DNA of 64,000 nt, taken from positions 8,379,576 to 8,443,575 of the forward strand of contig JADWOT020000010.1 in NCBI GenBank assembly GCA_036345935.2. The letters run 5' to 3'. The position numbers were made by a program, and so were the translations under genes. Of this stretch, positions 10,230 through 22,500 are shown in pieces. The DNA comes from Taenia hydatigena (lineage: Eukaryota; Platyhelminthes; Cestoda; Cyclophyllidea; Taeniidae). The number at the start of each line of letters is the position of its first letter. The stretch's first letter is position 1. The notes under the pieces were generated by a model, which saw nothing but the letters and a program-made list of their open reading frames with translations, had not been told where the DNA came from and did not search any database.

Positions 10230-11805
10230 GCATTTCAGTGGGATGTGCAGCAATATAAAGCGTTTTAGTTTGTTTAGCGATTGTAATCAACCGTTCTCGG
10301 CTGAATTTCTGCCCACTGGCTTGCTTACACGGGTGTTTGTCTGGCATCCTGACTATCCAGTCGGCTGACTGGATTACCGGCTGACCGTCTGACCACTGCC
10401 TCACCGGTCAAGCTGTTGCTACATGGAAGTCCAACTCTCCGCTTGTTGGCTAAAGCGAAATTAACCTACAAAAATTTGTTAGATGAAGACAGGAGAGAGC
10501 GTACAGTTTTGTGTAGATCGCAGCAATTTATTTCCGCCCTCTAGATCTGCTACTCACTTAAAGATGGTAGCAGGATACACGGCTCAAACGCGAATGCAAC
10601 GCGAAATCAGGCAGTACAATACAGAACTTGCAAGCGCGTAGGCTACTCATCACCTGTACGTAAGAGGTGGTGATAAAAACATAAATATGATAAGATGTGG
10701 AAGAATCTTGCTAAGAATTGTCCAAAATTATTGAAGGATATGCGCAAAATCGAAAACACTTTTTATATTCCTAAAGAGACAGATAAGTGAATCATGACTA
10801 CATGCGCATTCATCGTAATCGCAATCGACAAAGTACGTAGTCTCCCAGTTGCACTTCCTCGACTGCAACGATCATATGCCCATCACGAATAGTGAGGTTG
10901 TGCACAATTCCTGAGAGATGTAATGAGCCCAATCAGGGCACCACATAATATGACGGTCCCGTAAAACAAAGCAGTTGACTTATTAAACGACATCCTTGCT
11001 AATTGAGACACATTATTTTTCAAGACATGCGGGTACTTGAGACGAGGCAGAATCTGGCGCGACAATGCTTGCACCTCCCCAAATTTTGTACCCATTAAAT
11101 TTAAGCACATTTTTGGACAGTGCCAGTAAAATTCAGAGAAATCTGCTTCTGTCCGAGGGTGACGTGGCTGATAATGAAACAGATAAAACTGACTTTGCTC
11201 CTTGCCACCTCGTACGACGTTTCCAAAGCCGAAGCTGAAGGTTTTTATTGTGTAGGCTTAATGGGTTATCACCCGTTCCAGCTGACTTTCGTGAATACAA
11301 AACGACCAGCCACACGTGTCAGTGATTGGCGTGCTGTGATTAAGGGAGGAGGATAAACTGTTATGCATAATCACAGTTGTCGCAGTTGCTGACGCCGGTC
11401 ATTCCACTCACCACTTCACATGAAATCCACGGACTCTGTCAAAATCGGGTCTTCATGAATTCAAGTAGAATTGTCATGTTCCGTATCGATGCTTGTGTCA
11501 AATACTTATTCAAAAATTGATCCACCTGAAGCTGTATTGGAGCATGTGAGCTGCAAAATTGAAAAATGTGGCTCGATCAGCGATGCTCTTATCTCACAGG
11601 GCGTAAGATTCACTGCAGACATAGCTGCAATTGGCTTCTAACTTTGTTAAGAAGAGCAAGTAGTTGTTTCATTCTGCGCGGGCTAATTAGACTGGAGTCT
11701 CGTCTGTCGAAGTTTAACATTACGGTTAATACCTAGCATCATGATAGGCTCGGTTGAACTAGAAGCTAAGTAGACGAATTCAATTTCACGTTGCACGTTT
11801 GATAT

Positions 11806-12451
11806 GCTAGTACACCAGTCCAGCTTTATTGTGCATAAACCAGAGACGCATGAGTTCCACACCAGGGTGCGTACTCCTCACAATAGGCCCTGAAGTTCTG
11901 CCGGGTATATCATTACAGCTTATGCTTCCACACCATCGCGAAACGCCGAACCTGACGTTAAGAACCGCAGTCTATACTTCGTCTGGTCAGAATGCGCATG
12001 ACGTGATCACGCACGTTCCGAAATAAAAACAACTTAATTTGTCATAAAAGGAAGACATCGAATTACCATAAACCAATCGCTCAAGCACAAACTAGGTTTG
12101 TGCTTAGAGCGGGTCCAGCAACCTTATTGAATTCAGCTTTGCTGACATGGATGATAGGCAATTCAGTCTACGAAAGTAAGTAATCCTGTAAATTTGTTTA
12201 GGTGTCTCGCCTTAGAATGCAAAATTGCTCTGGCGAATGCAACTTACGCAAAAGGAATATTATTCACTGACAACACTCCAAACCTGCCGCGTCCCAGCAG
12301 TCTACGTATTGGGGTCATGATGGATTGGCGGGAGTTTTACAGTATGAATTGACCTCCTACTTTGGCGTAACTTTCGTGCCTGTGCAGATTGACCATAGCA
12401 TGCTTTAGAGATTGATGCTCATCCACCAACACGAAGCATCACCTCATATTG
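11806..12451. repeat. Flank between R and F; partly duplicated inverted
   Basis: Positions 11815-12105 recur inverted at about 35938-36230 with roughly 85% similarity. The rest (12106-12451) is single copy and without a recognisable gene. Confidence 0.75.
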
Positions 12452-12529
12452 TCCAATGTGTGGGTGCAGAGGTCACCTCGTGTGCCAAGACCACATGTCT
12501 CATAGGATGATTTGCTTGTTGCACCTACT

Positions 12530-12537
12530 TATAAATA
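12530..12537 (+). promoter_or_regulatory. TATA box of the exon-deleted antigen gene
   Basis: TATAAATA lies 47 bp upstream of the ATG. At the same place the intact copy reads GATAAATA (40561-40568), a weaker match, so the broken gene has the better TATA box. Confidence 0.5.
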
Positions 12538-12576
12538 CGCCCTAAGTTGTGCAAACTCCACCTTCTCGCACCGAAG

Positions 12577-13252
12577 ATGTCCACCAAATGCAGTATCCTC
12601 CTGTTCTCCATCACTCTTCTAGCAACTGTCTACAGAGCAGTGGGTGGTAAGATGCCTTTTACTACTTGACTCTAATCAGGCTCCACGTATTCACATGGGA
12701 AGTTTCATTCCATTCGCCTGTATTCAGCAGATTTGGAGTATCCCACGTTCCATCTTATTTACAGACTTGTGTGTCCACATCACACAAGGTGTTTGTGAAT
12801 GCAATGACAGATGGTAGCAGTATTGTAATCTGCCAGATATTCATGCCAAGCACTAACCACTGCGAAGCTAGCAAGTGGGAAAATGATGCGCGACAGTAAA
12901 TCGGAGGATGACATGTCTCTTCACATGGGGAGGGAATAAACCCACAGGTCTACCCACATTGCAAGCCATTTCATTCCTTAGCGCATTGTGCAAAAGCGTG
13001 TGGGTAGGTGAACTGCAAAACTGCACTAAAACGCCTGAAACAACTGTGCCAAAAAACAGCGTTTCTTGTTTTATAGATGCGGAAGTGATACCGTTTTTCC
13101 GGCATCAGTTGCAGCTATATATAAACTCGCGATCAATAACTTGCACTCATCAAGTCTTGCTTTTCTCCATAGGTTCTTTCGATGCCGAAATGCATCGGTG
13201 CCATTCGATCGTGCTTGTTTGCCATCACCATGTCATTCCATATTGTTGCTAA
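12577..13252 (+). pseudogene. EG95-like antigen gene with FnIII exon deleted; chimeric ORF left
   Basis: Exon 1 (12577-12646) encodes the signal peptide (MSTKCSILLFSITLLATVYR) and a phase-1 donor GTAAGA, closely matching the intact gene at 40608. The acceptor TTTTATAG is kept at 13076, but the exon behind it retains only about 25 bases before jumping to sequence that in copy 2 lies after the stop codon (copy 2 about 41356 to 41813). The FnIII domain and tail are gone. Splicing at the kept sites leaves an in-phase frame to TAA at 13252, predicting an 81-residue secreted peptide with five cysteines in its new C-terminal part (DAEVIPFFRHQ onward). As an antigen gene it is a pseudogene. Whether the new frame is translated is unknown. 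Confidence 0.8.
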
Positions 13253-14055
13253 TGGAGAATCAGAACCATATTGCGCTTGCCTCTTCCTTCTTTCTCTGAG
13301 TCTCTCTTGCATTGATTCCAATATAGACCACGATGGGAGGTGAAGTAGGGCAAATCCCTTATGCTTCACGTTGTCACATCTTTATTGTTCTACCTTCCTC
13401 CTGCAAATGTGGTCTAAAATCAAATTGAAGGATCTGGCCTGCTGCATTGACAAGCGTCGTATCTAATCTAAATGCATGATCGTAGTGCATGGTGGGTGAA
13501 GCTTGGAGTTCACTCACACTGGGAGAATTAGTGGATGGGTCCATCAGCACAAAATTGTCATGCCCACATCTAAGGCCCATTGGGAGCAGAGCACTTCGCT
13601 GCACCAACATGATATCAGCTGTATGCGCTTGCTCTAGACGCACTTCATTCGAGTATCACGCTACTATACTTTCAATGTGTCACCTTCAGCAGCACGAGAA
13701 TTTTCGTCATATATGTGTAGATTTCAATCCCTAACAACAAATAACATCTGTTTAACATTGCAGTGGATATTATCTAAGGTGTCGTAATTCACGGCAGAGC
13801 TTGTACTTGTATCCTTCCAATCTCAACGAGGCGCGATATTTCCAAATTTTGTGCAAATTCTAATCATGCTCCTTTACTTTTGTTTCAGCACACTTATTTC
13901 CTAGCAAAATTGGACATGTACGTGATTGCTGGAAAAGATTTGATGCTCTCGACAGTTACTCAACTCATACTAGTCTAAACACTTAGCGAAAATTGTCATC
14001 GTTATAAGCATTGAAATAGTTGCAGAATGGCAAGGCTGGCAAGCGGGTTTGTTGA

Positions 14056-14432
14056 AGGATCTTCACCACATTGATTAGCAGAGAGAAATACCACAAAACC
14101 ACCTTGCTGGAGTTACGGAGACGAAGGAACGTGTGCGTGAAAGTTGGATGTGTGCGTGCGTAGCAGCAGAGTGGTTAGTGGAGGTGGCAAAGACAGAGCA
14201 CTTGGTTGACTCTGACACTATGTTGATTACTAACACACACAACACATCTCGATGTGATGCCAACCAATCGGGAGTGTTGTGCAAGGGTGCCAGACACCAG
14301 AGTTTACTGCGATGCTCTTTGCAGGAACGCGGACACTTCACAATTCGCCATGCCATTAAGCATGGCTAGAATGTAAGACTTGAGATTCATCAGGTGGCAT
14401 CCATACTTCAGGACTGGGTGATAGTGTATGAG
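14056..14432. repeat. Near-identical tract inside F, copy 1
   Basis: About 377 bp with only two differences seen from 42775-43151, whereas flanking parts differ by 10-15%. A 78-residue plus-strand frame (14133-14369) translates identically in both copies, but it overlaps an E repeat and looks incidental. Confidence 0.85.
14125..14300 (-). repeat. E repeat, short inverted member 1
   Basis: Resembles 34960-35330 (same orientation) and the reverse complement of 15030-15370, with an internal deletion of about 60 bp. Diagnostic stretch: the TGTGTGCGTGCGTAGCAGC region. Confidence 0.6.
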
Positions 14433-15029
14433 ATTAACTTGACTTTCGCGCATACCTAGTTGTTGGCTTCTATTCCTTCACCCCAATCCTAATCAAACAG
14501 TTGCATTTTATTTTCCTCACTAAACCATTGTCCCATACGTACCTTAGAAATGAGGACCTGAAGTGCCATTTGCTCGCGTTTCTGTTTTTTTTTCCTGGGA
14601 CGTTATTTTACCATCCATCAAAAAGGACGTATTTAAAGTGTAACTAATCAACTCAAATTTCGCACTACCCTATTATGGGGAGCATAGTTTCGGGAGCTCG
14701 TAGAATAACAATGATAATAATCTGTATGGTGCAGAATTCAGGCTGTTACAAAACGCGTATCATGGCGATAAGTTGGTGACCAGGTCTTCCCTAGGCCAGT
14801 GGAATGGTGAAGAAGATAAAATTAAAGTGTTTACTAAAGGTTGAACATATGAGAAAGACGAATTGAACTTATGCAACATCGTCTAGCCTTGATCGACGGC
14901 TGCTACTTGTTGAGTCCCAAGTGCTAAAGTCTGCTACTCTAAAACGCCTTACTCTATTTCACTTTAAAGAAGCATCCAACAACGCAGCAACATTTTAGAA
15001 AACTCTGGAGTATGACATCTAGCACAATC

Positions 15030-15370
15030 TCTCCAGATTGGTCAGCATCACATAATTGTGTGTGCTGAGTGTGTTAGTGATCAGTGCGCGGTCAAGGCCA
15101 GCCAAATGCGTGAGGCTGTGAAGTGTTCTATGAATCGACACCTCTTATTGGCTACTCTGCTGCCATGCGGTCACCCACGCACGCACTCAAGATTCACTGA
15201 CGGCTTGTAGTGCCACTAACTGTCAACCGATCCGGCAAAAGAGGCGAAATTACTTTTCATCCTTCATCAAAACCGATCAGCTCCAATTACAGTGCTTATT
15301 ATGATGCTTGTAGGAACAAAAACCTCAGCCTCTCTTTCATCGACGTCTAGTCAAATGTGGATTTTATTGC
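15030..15370 (+). repeat. E repeat, member 2
   Basis: A dispersed ~340-bp sequence also at 43760-44110 (direct, within the F duplication), 34905-35330 (inverted) and 39855-40095 (direct, diverged). No terminal repeats or coding capacity seen. Confidence 0.7.
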
Positions 15371-16741
15371 CTATCATTTGTTTATAAGCAAGCTTCTGAT
15401 CGCCTTTTAATGATGCGACTTGTCCATGTCGTTATGTTTGAAGCCACAAAGCAGTGTCGCTTAGCGAAGTAAATTATCCCTAATCCACTGCGGATTAGAT
15501 ACCCAACTAGTTAGTTAACTGCCTTAGAGTCGAACAATTCCGAAGTGTTATTAGAAGTATTTGACTTGCAGAATTATTAGTCATGTAAATCCATTTACTT
15601 AAAGCACATAGATGCACATTTACCGCCACTACATGAGTAAGCACACTACGGTAAATTGGAAGAGTATGCACCATGCTCGTACGAGTTTGTAAGTACTGTA
15701 CTCAGTCTGAAACAAACTAATGAGCCTGATTACAACTACAGACTCTGCTGCGCATGTTGTCACAATGAACAATACTTGCTGATGTGTCGTTGAGGCCTGA
15801 AGTCTCCACACCGCTTATCACCATCCATGCTGATCAGTACACATTTCATGCCTACTTCCTGTCGTTCCATTTGATGCCTCAGTCAACATAGAAACGCATC
15901 TATCAACTAGGTTGTAAGTCAAATTAATTAATGCCGAACCGTGGTTAACGATAATGCGTCCAAAGCAGAAGCGTGCAGCGCTTTAGGAAATGACAGTAAG
16001 TGTGCAATGTTGAGCCCACGTATCATGTGTCACCTCAGCTGTCGTGGTAAAGGTGATAAGAGACTTGCAAACAGTAAAGTGTTACTGGAGCATCTGCAGC
16101 CATCTTTATCACCGAAAGGCGTTGATCACGAAAGTCAATATTATAATTGCTTGCGCATCAGAACGCATTTTGGTCAGTGTGCCACTAGCCTTGCATAAAA
16201 TGGTAGGGGTAGTTTGTAATAAGAGTCCGCAATAGCTTATACGCTCACGATGGCGAAATTTGCAGATTGAAGTGCCACCGTTGACAGATTGAAAGGCGGC
16301 GCACGATACTCATTGACTGCGCCTGCACATGCCAATGGCACGTCTAGAATAATCTACACCAGATACATTGTTTTACTGGCCGTAGATAAGCCAGCAAGTA
16401 CGACCATGATGCCTAGCTCCATATCTGGTGACGATATGTGCAGACTGAAGTGAATGTCAGAATCACACCTTAATGTCGCTCCTCTCACTTCCCTTGGGAT
16501 TAAGCACATGGCTACGGTGATTGTTAGTGTGATGAAATAAAGCAATAGTGCGGCTTTATCTTGCCAGTCACAGTCCCTATGGAAGGGACCGAAGGAACTT
16601 GGTGCAGTGCAACGTGACGCGATGTTTGCCTCATACGGTTTTGTTTGCAGTACCAAATTAATTTTGCACAGTCAGACAGAAGTTTATTGGGTATAAGCTG
16701 CATCACGATTCTAAACTAACCGAGGCTTGAGGTTTGGCATT

Positions 16742-17100
16742 ACTGGATGGTTTGTGCCAATAAATGAAAATTGAATTAGCAAGAACTTGCTTCCAACTTA
16801 CGAATTCCATTGAGGCATTTGCGCTTCACACCAGCTCTTTCGAATAATTGGTGCTATGCATTGGCAAGGCAGAGGTATCCAGGAAGGCACCTCGAACTCA
16901 TATTGTAATGCAGGCGTCATAGCGAAAGGAATACCCACAGGAATGACACGAATGCATGTGATCTTACACAACCTCCTACATTGAACATTCTACACAGCAT
17001 TCTGTACAGCAAAGTCGTGCCTCTGAGACCTTTCCAATGGACTGCTGAGTGTTACGAAAAGGATAAAATTAGGAGCGGTTTATGTGCGATTGCGAAATAG
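16742..17100. repeat. Second near-identical tract inside F, copy 1
   Basis: About 358 bp with one difference seen (16811) from 45510-45868; similarity drops sharply on both sides. A plus-strand frame here (HWQGRGIQEGTSNSYC...) is open in copy 2 and has an upstream TGA in copy 1. Confidence 0.85.
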
Positions 17101-17159
17101 TAGGGAGGAGTGGAGCACGTTGGATGTAATCCTATGCAGGAGGCGCACCCTCTCAAATG

Positions 17160-19500
17160 TGTGTCACAGTGAAGTTTCTAAGAAGTGAGTCAATTGGCAC
17201 AAAGCACAAACAGCACGCATTGTGGCCCGTGCTCCTTCGAAAGTTTGAATGAAGCTGTTAGTGTCACACCTTTCCAATCCCAAGTATCGTGCAGTGGCGG
17301 TTAAGTATATAATCCGTTGCCATCGAAATTCCACAGAATCAGCATCATTGCTACAGGCTTCGAGAAAAACCTTTTCTTTACATGCTTCCGCCCCTTGGGA
17401 CTTCGAATTCACGCGTCTCAAAGCGTTCGTTTGCACCCTCCTTTTAAACTGATGGCCCAAAAATTGATATTTATTTGAAATTTCAAGTAAGATACAGTTT
17501 TACATGTGAATTTATATAGCGATGCTTGATTTTTAGCTCACCACGTCACAGTGAATGAGGTGTGGTTTAAACTGATTTTGAAAGCCTGTCTCAACCTCTC
17601 CCGATTCCCATGTAATGCAAGAGCTACAATCACCACCGCTTACGATCCTTAGCAAAATTAATGTCTAAGTTTATCACAATTTCCACCTAACTTTACAGTC
17701 ATGCTACACTCCTGTGGGATGTCTTACCAGAGGACCGAAATGAGGGAAATTATTCAGAAAATAAACTGCGCAATAATTTTTACTCTCCTTTAAAGCTGAG
17801 GGTAGGCAGCATCGCCAATCTCCTATGAACGTTTTTTATCATTTGTCAACAAAATAATCTAAGAAGTCCAGGCAAAGACGCTTAAACAACAGGTTTACCT
17901 GATTTGCTATGTGGTCAGTTAGTAGCTTGCTATAGTGCCTCGAATAACCTACTAAGATGCATTAAAGTAACGAAATACATACTGAACTTTGTGCGTAACT
18001 CCAATTCGGATGGTGGAAGTAAGCAAAATGCTAGCATTTCCACCTGTGTGAGAGAGCTAGCCATCATGATTTGATTGCCTGATTTCATTTATTTTACTTA
18101 AGTGAGATGATGCATTGCCTGCTTCGCAAGTCAGTGCGCAAAATGAGAGCAGGAAGGTGTAGGTAAAGTCACTGGACCATTCACATGCCAGAAATCCTCT
18201 GTTGTATAGATGGTCATTTAAAGCTAAGCCTCAACTGAGGATTCAAGGCATGAGAAGTGATGAGGCGATGTCGCAATGAGGGACATTGGTATGTGATCCG
18301 CCGCATAACCACTAAGCGTGCTGCCATTCTCAAACGATCTGACGCAGGAAAACACCGCCATCACATGCTAGAGATGGGGTGAAGTTAAAATTTTCCAAAT
18401 TACCCATTGCTACATACTTCAGCTAAAGGGCTTACACAGAAATGCCGATTAGTAGTGAGAACGCACAGGTGGGTGTCACAGGAGAGGTTCACACTTCCAT
18501 GGAATTAGACATCGCACAATAGCTGCACTTATCGTAGAGTCTCTTCCACAATTTGTCTGTCAAGATGCATACAGTGCGGAATGCCTAACTCGACCCCTTC
18601 TCTAGCAAATCGAGTCATGTGTGTGCAAACGAGCTCGAAACAGAGGAGCTGAGTTGCCTCTCACTTGAGTGCACTACATGACTTCGCCTCTCTTCCCTTC
18701 TTGTACTGCAAATTTTGACCAGTTTGTTGCATTACACTGCAATTACCTTTAAAACAAACGCTTTTGACGAAATAGAACAGATAAAGTTGACACGCGATTG
18801 CGCAGCTAACCACCAAACACCCAGTTCGAAAGAATCCGATCCAAACAGCAACCTATTTAAATGAGTACCTCGTCTTCGTCTGCTTAGTGTTCAAAATTTC
18901 CTTAGGTAATATTCTATTGGATTTACCTTGCAATACAAGCAAGGCATAAGTCACCATTTCCTAATTTGCAGTTTAGGTCCCCACGTAAAAAAAATAGGAT
19001 CGCATTTACCCCAAATGAGACGTGAAAAAGCTGCAATCAATGTCGATAAATGAATGCTAGAGAGAAGCCCCGGTGGTGAGAATTAGAGTCCCTTCTTCCT
19101 TCCTCATAACCACGCTTTCACAGCTCTTCTGTTTTAGATCGTGATTAGACCATTGGTCCTATTTTTGTCAGTGCGTTATTTACACGATGGTAGAACGAAA
19201 ACATGACTCTCAATAAAGACGGACAAAATTCACAGTTGTGGAGCTATGAGCTGTTGGATTTCCGGACGGACCATTAAAAGCGGCGAATCATCGGTGCAAA
19301 ACTAAACGGTTAACGAAAAATTCCTCGCTAAACACGTTTATTTTATGGCAGTGCTTGTATTCAACACAACCATTTGACACATTGTCGACTGGAGCTGACA
19401 AGCGTTTGGTAAATGGGGAATTTGGAGCAGTCCACACCACCAGAAATAGGCATGTCTGATTTTATTATCATCTGAGCTATTTAGAATTCGTGTACATTAA
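17160..19500 (+). repeat. Block S, left palindrome arm
   Basis: Inverted partner of 32155-34520; its first ~530 bp also occur at the end of F copy 2 (45900-46470). Positions 18195-19165 are about 99% identical to the partner, while both flanks are about 85-90%. Both strands carry only short, non-matching frames; no gene is supported. Confidence 0.9.
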
Positions 19501-22500
19501 TTTATTTCGCAACAGAAAGTTGGATTCGCCTGCTTGGCATCTAGTTCAACCGAGCCTATCATGATGCCAATTAGTTGTCGCAGTGTTAAACTTCGGCAGA
19601 CGAGACTCAGTATAGTTGGCGTGTGTAGAATGAAATTACTGCTTGCTCTTCTTAACAAAGTTGGAAGCCAATTCCAGCTGTCTGCAGTGAGCCTTACGCC
19701 CTGTGAAACCAGGTACTTACATAATCCTGTTGATGAGCACTGCTGAGCCAGCCACATTTTTCAATTTTGCAGCTCACATGCTCAAATACAGCTTCAGGTG
19801 ATCATTTTTCGACTAAGTATTTATCACAAGTTTCGATACGGGCATGACAATTCTATTTGAATTCATGAAGACTCGATGTTGACAGTGTCCGTGGATGTCA
19901 TGTGAAGTGGTGAGTAGAATGACCGGCGTTAGCAAATGCGACAACTGCGATCATGCATAACAGTTTATCCTCCTCCCTTAATCGCAGCATGCCAATCACT
20001 GACACAAGTGGCTGGACGTTTTGTATCACAAAAGTCAGCTAGAACGGGTGATAACCCATAAAGCCTACACAATAAAAACTCAACTTCGGCTTCGACAACG
20101 CCGTATGAGGTGGCAAGGAGCAAAGCCAGTTTTATCTGTTTCATTATCAGCACTGTCCAAAAATGTGCTCAAATTCAATGGGTACAAAATTTGGGGAGAT
20201 GCAAGTATTATCGTGTCAGATTCTGCCTCGTCTCAAGTACTTGCATGTCTTGAAAAATAATGTCGCTCAATTTGCAAGAATGTCGTTTAATAAGTCAACT
20301 GAGTGATAACAAATTTTGCGAGTTAATTTGTTTTACGGAACCGTCACATTAAGTGGTGCCCTAATTGGACCCATTTCAACTCCCAGGAATTGCGCACAAC
20401 CTCACTATTCGTGATGGGCATATGATCGTCGCAGTCGAGGACTTGCAACTGAGAGACTATGTACTTTGCCGATTGCGATTACGATGAATACGCATGTAGT
20501 CATGATTCACTTATCTGTCTCTTTAGGAATATAAAAAGTGTTTTCGATTTTGCGCATATCCTTCAATAATTTTAGACAATTCTTAGCAAGATTCTTCCAC
20601 ATCTTATCATATTTATGTTTTTATCACCACCTCTTACGAACAGGTGATGAGTAGCCTACGCGCTTGCAAGTTCTGTATTGTACTGCCTGATTTCGCGTTG
20701 CATTCGCGTTTGAGCCGTGTATCCTGCTACCATCTTTAAGTGAGTAGCAGATCTAGAGGGCGGAAATAAATTACTGCGATCCACACAAAACTGCACTCTC
20801 TCTCCTGTCTTCATCGAACAAATTTTTGTAAGTTATTGTCGCTTTAGCCAACAAGCGGAGAGTTGGACTTCCATGCAGCAACAGCTTGACCGGCGGGGCA
20901 GGAGTCGGATGATGAGCCAGTTATCCAGTCAGCCAGCTGGATAGTAGGAATGCCAGACAAACTAAACAAACTAAAACGCTTTATATTGCTGCACATCCCC
21001 CTGAAATACTTATTTAAAGATTAATTTATGGGTGTCTAAACAAACTACATGGAAGAATAATTTGTAGCCACCATTGTGATGGTGACGAGAAATGCAAACA
21101 AGTTGTGCAAATTTAGGGCACTGGATGTGAGTGTTCATAGTAAATTGAAGTAGTATGTACCAAGCAACTCGACGCCTTGTTGAATTAAAACTAAGCACAT
21201 ATTTCTTTCTTTGCATTTAGAGGAAAATTTATGAGCATATTTTTTTTAATAACCAAAATGTTGCTCATTATGCTTACAAACGAATGATACCAGACACGAC
21301 TTCTTCCTGATGACAGGGACTACCCCAAATGCACCACTCAACGTGCATTTGACCTTTCAACCCGCATGATGTCCACTGGTTTTGCATCAGAAGCAACTGC
21401 AGCCAACATCACAATGACTGTGCAGACAGACACTTTCATGCAATCACTGTCTATGCTTACCGGAAATACCTGTTCAAAATTATCAATGTGTTCCTTTAAA
21501 ATTGACTCCCATAGTTCATATTTAGGAATTGCATGAGAGTCGTCTCGCATCACTTCACTCACCGATTGTCCACGACACCTGAAATGCATTATCCCTGCTG
21601 GAACTGACAGAGCATCAACATCCTTGGATGCCCACAACATTGAGTCTTTTCCGTTTTTACTGGAAAGTATGCATTACTGTCTACACAACCAAAAAAATAT
21701 GAGCAGTGAAGGGAAGGGCAAAAAAGAACATGAAAGGATTGGAAAATGCAGGTTCCGAAGGAAAGGGATGCGCATTTCACAAGAAAAGCATTGCAGGGTA
21801 GCAATTGTCCCCTAAACCACCAATCTGTGTGCCATGGGAGATGGCTATTCCACACACACAAAATGAATCTCCATTTATTTGTCAAATTTGACTGCAGCTT
21901 CTCTCCTCTTTTATTTGTCACGAATCCAATGTTAGCCTCTCCTAAACGGAGGCTGGGATCAAGAAATTGAAAGCGGCAAATGGAGCCCAGTCCCAGTTGC
22001 AATACAAATATGACTTACTGCATCGCTTCAAGTGTTACCCTGACAAAGACGAAAAGCACGACGGATCGGGTTGGTCTTTGAATAAAATGCTTTTTAATCA
22101 AGTGATGTCCTGTACATATCAGCAGCTTTTGCAATGTTTGGCCAGTCGCTGCGCAATCTTGCTTCAAACGCTTCCATTTTGCACAGTTTGGGCATCGATT
22201 TTGGGAAATTTTACTGATTAGTGTAAATACCTCATCTGAATTCATAATGCAAATCGGAGGGGCTGATTACTTTATGTGACGCATTCAATTAGGATGCAAA
22301 TCGGCTCCTTCGAAATGATAATGTCCACGCTCACGAGACTTCACCCGGATTGGTCAATGCAGCTTCTCCTTCAACCAGATCTATCATGGTCGCGGGAATG
22401 GTAACTATGAGAATTGTTGAAGAAACATCAACATATCTAGCCACGAAGCTCACCTCTGCTTACTTGGTGTAGGCAAGAGATAAATGAATACACTAGATTA

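Larger units (their letters stand above)
8326..11805 (+). repeat. Block R, copy 1
   Basis: Matches 26870-32150 (direct) and 19500-23620 (inverted). Relative to both it lacks about 670 bp at 9238, where its sequence jumps from the counterpart of about 27775 to that of 28447. Recognisable content: a hydrophobic ORF with a poly(A) signal (8385-8588), short exon-like pieces (acceptor TTTCTCCAG near 9046, donor near 9097), and the cysteine/histidine ORF at 10023. Confidence 0.9.
12452..17690 (+). repeat. Segmental duplication F, copy 1
   Basis: Direct repeat of 40484-46470, mostly 85-92% similar with two tracts near 99% (14056-14432 and 16742-17100). It lacks about 220 bp of intron 1, about 456 bp of coding exon, and about 97 bp at 16000, all present in copy 2. 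Two minus-strand frames are kept open in both copies (15629-15811 with 44325-44510; 16354-16656 with 45030-45398) and have hydrophobic stretches, but I cannot assign them. The last ~530 bp overlap block S. Confidence 0.93.

Noticed and set aside
14133..14369. 78-residue frame with identical translation in both F copies as a real gene
   Set aside because: It overlaps an E repeat, has no start or splice context, and its identity is explained by the whole tract being near-identical.
21967..22221. Frame with KYDLLHRFKCYPDKDEKHDGSGW, suggesting a tetraspanin large extracellular loop
   Set aside because: The CCG motif is absent (CYP instead), no matching membrane segments lie in phase, and the opposite strand is open too.
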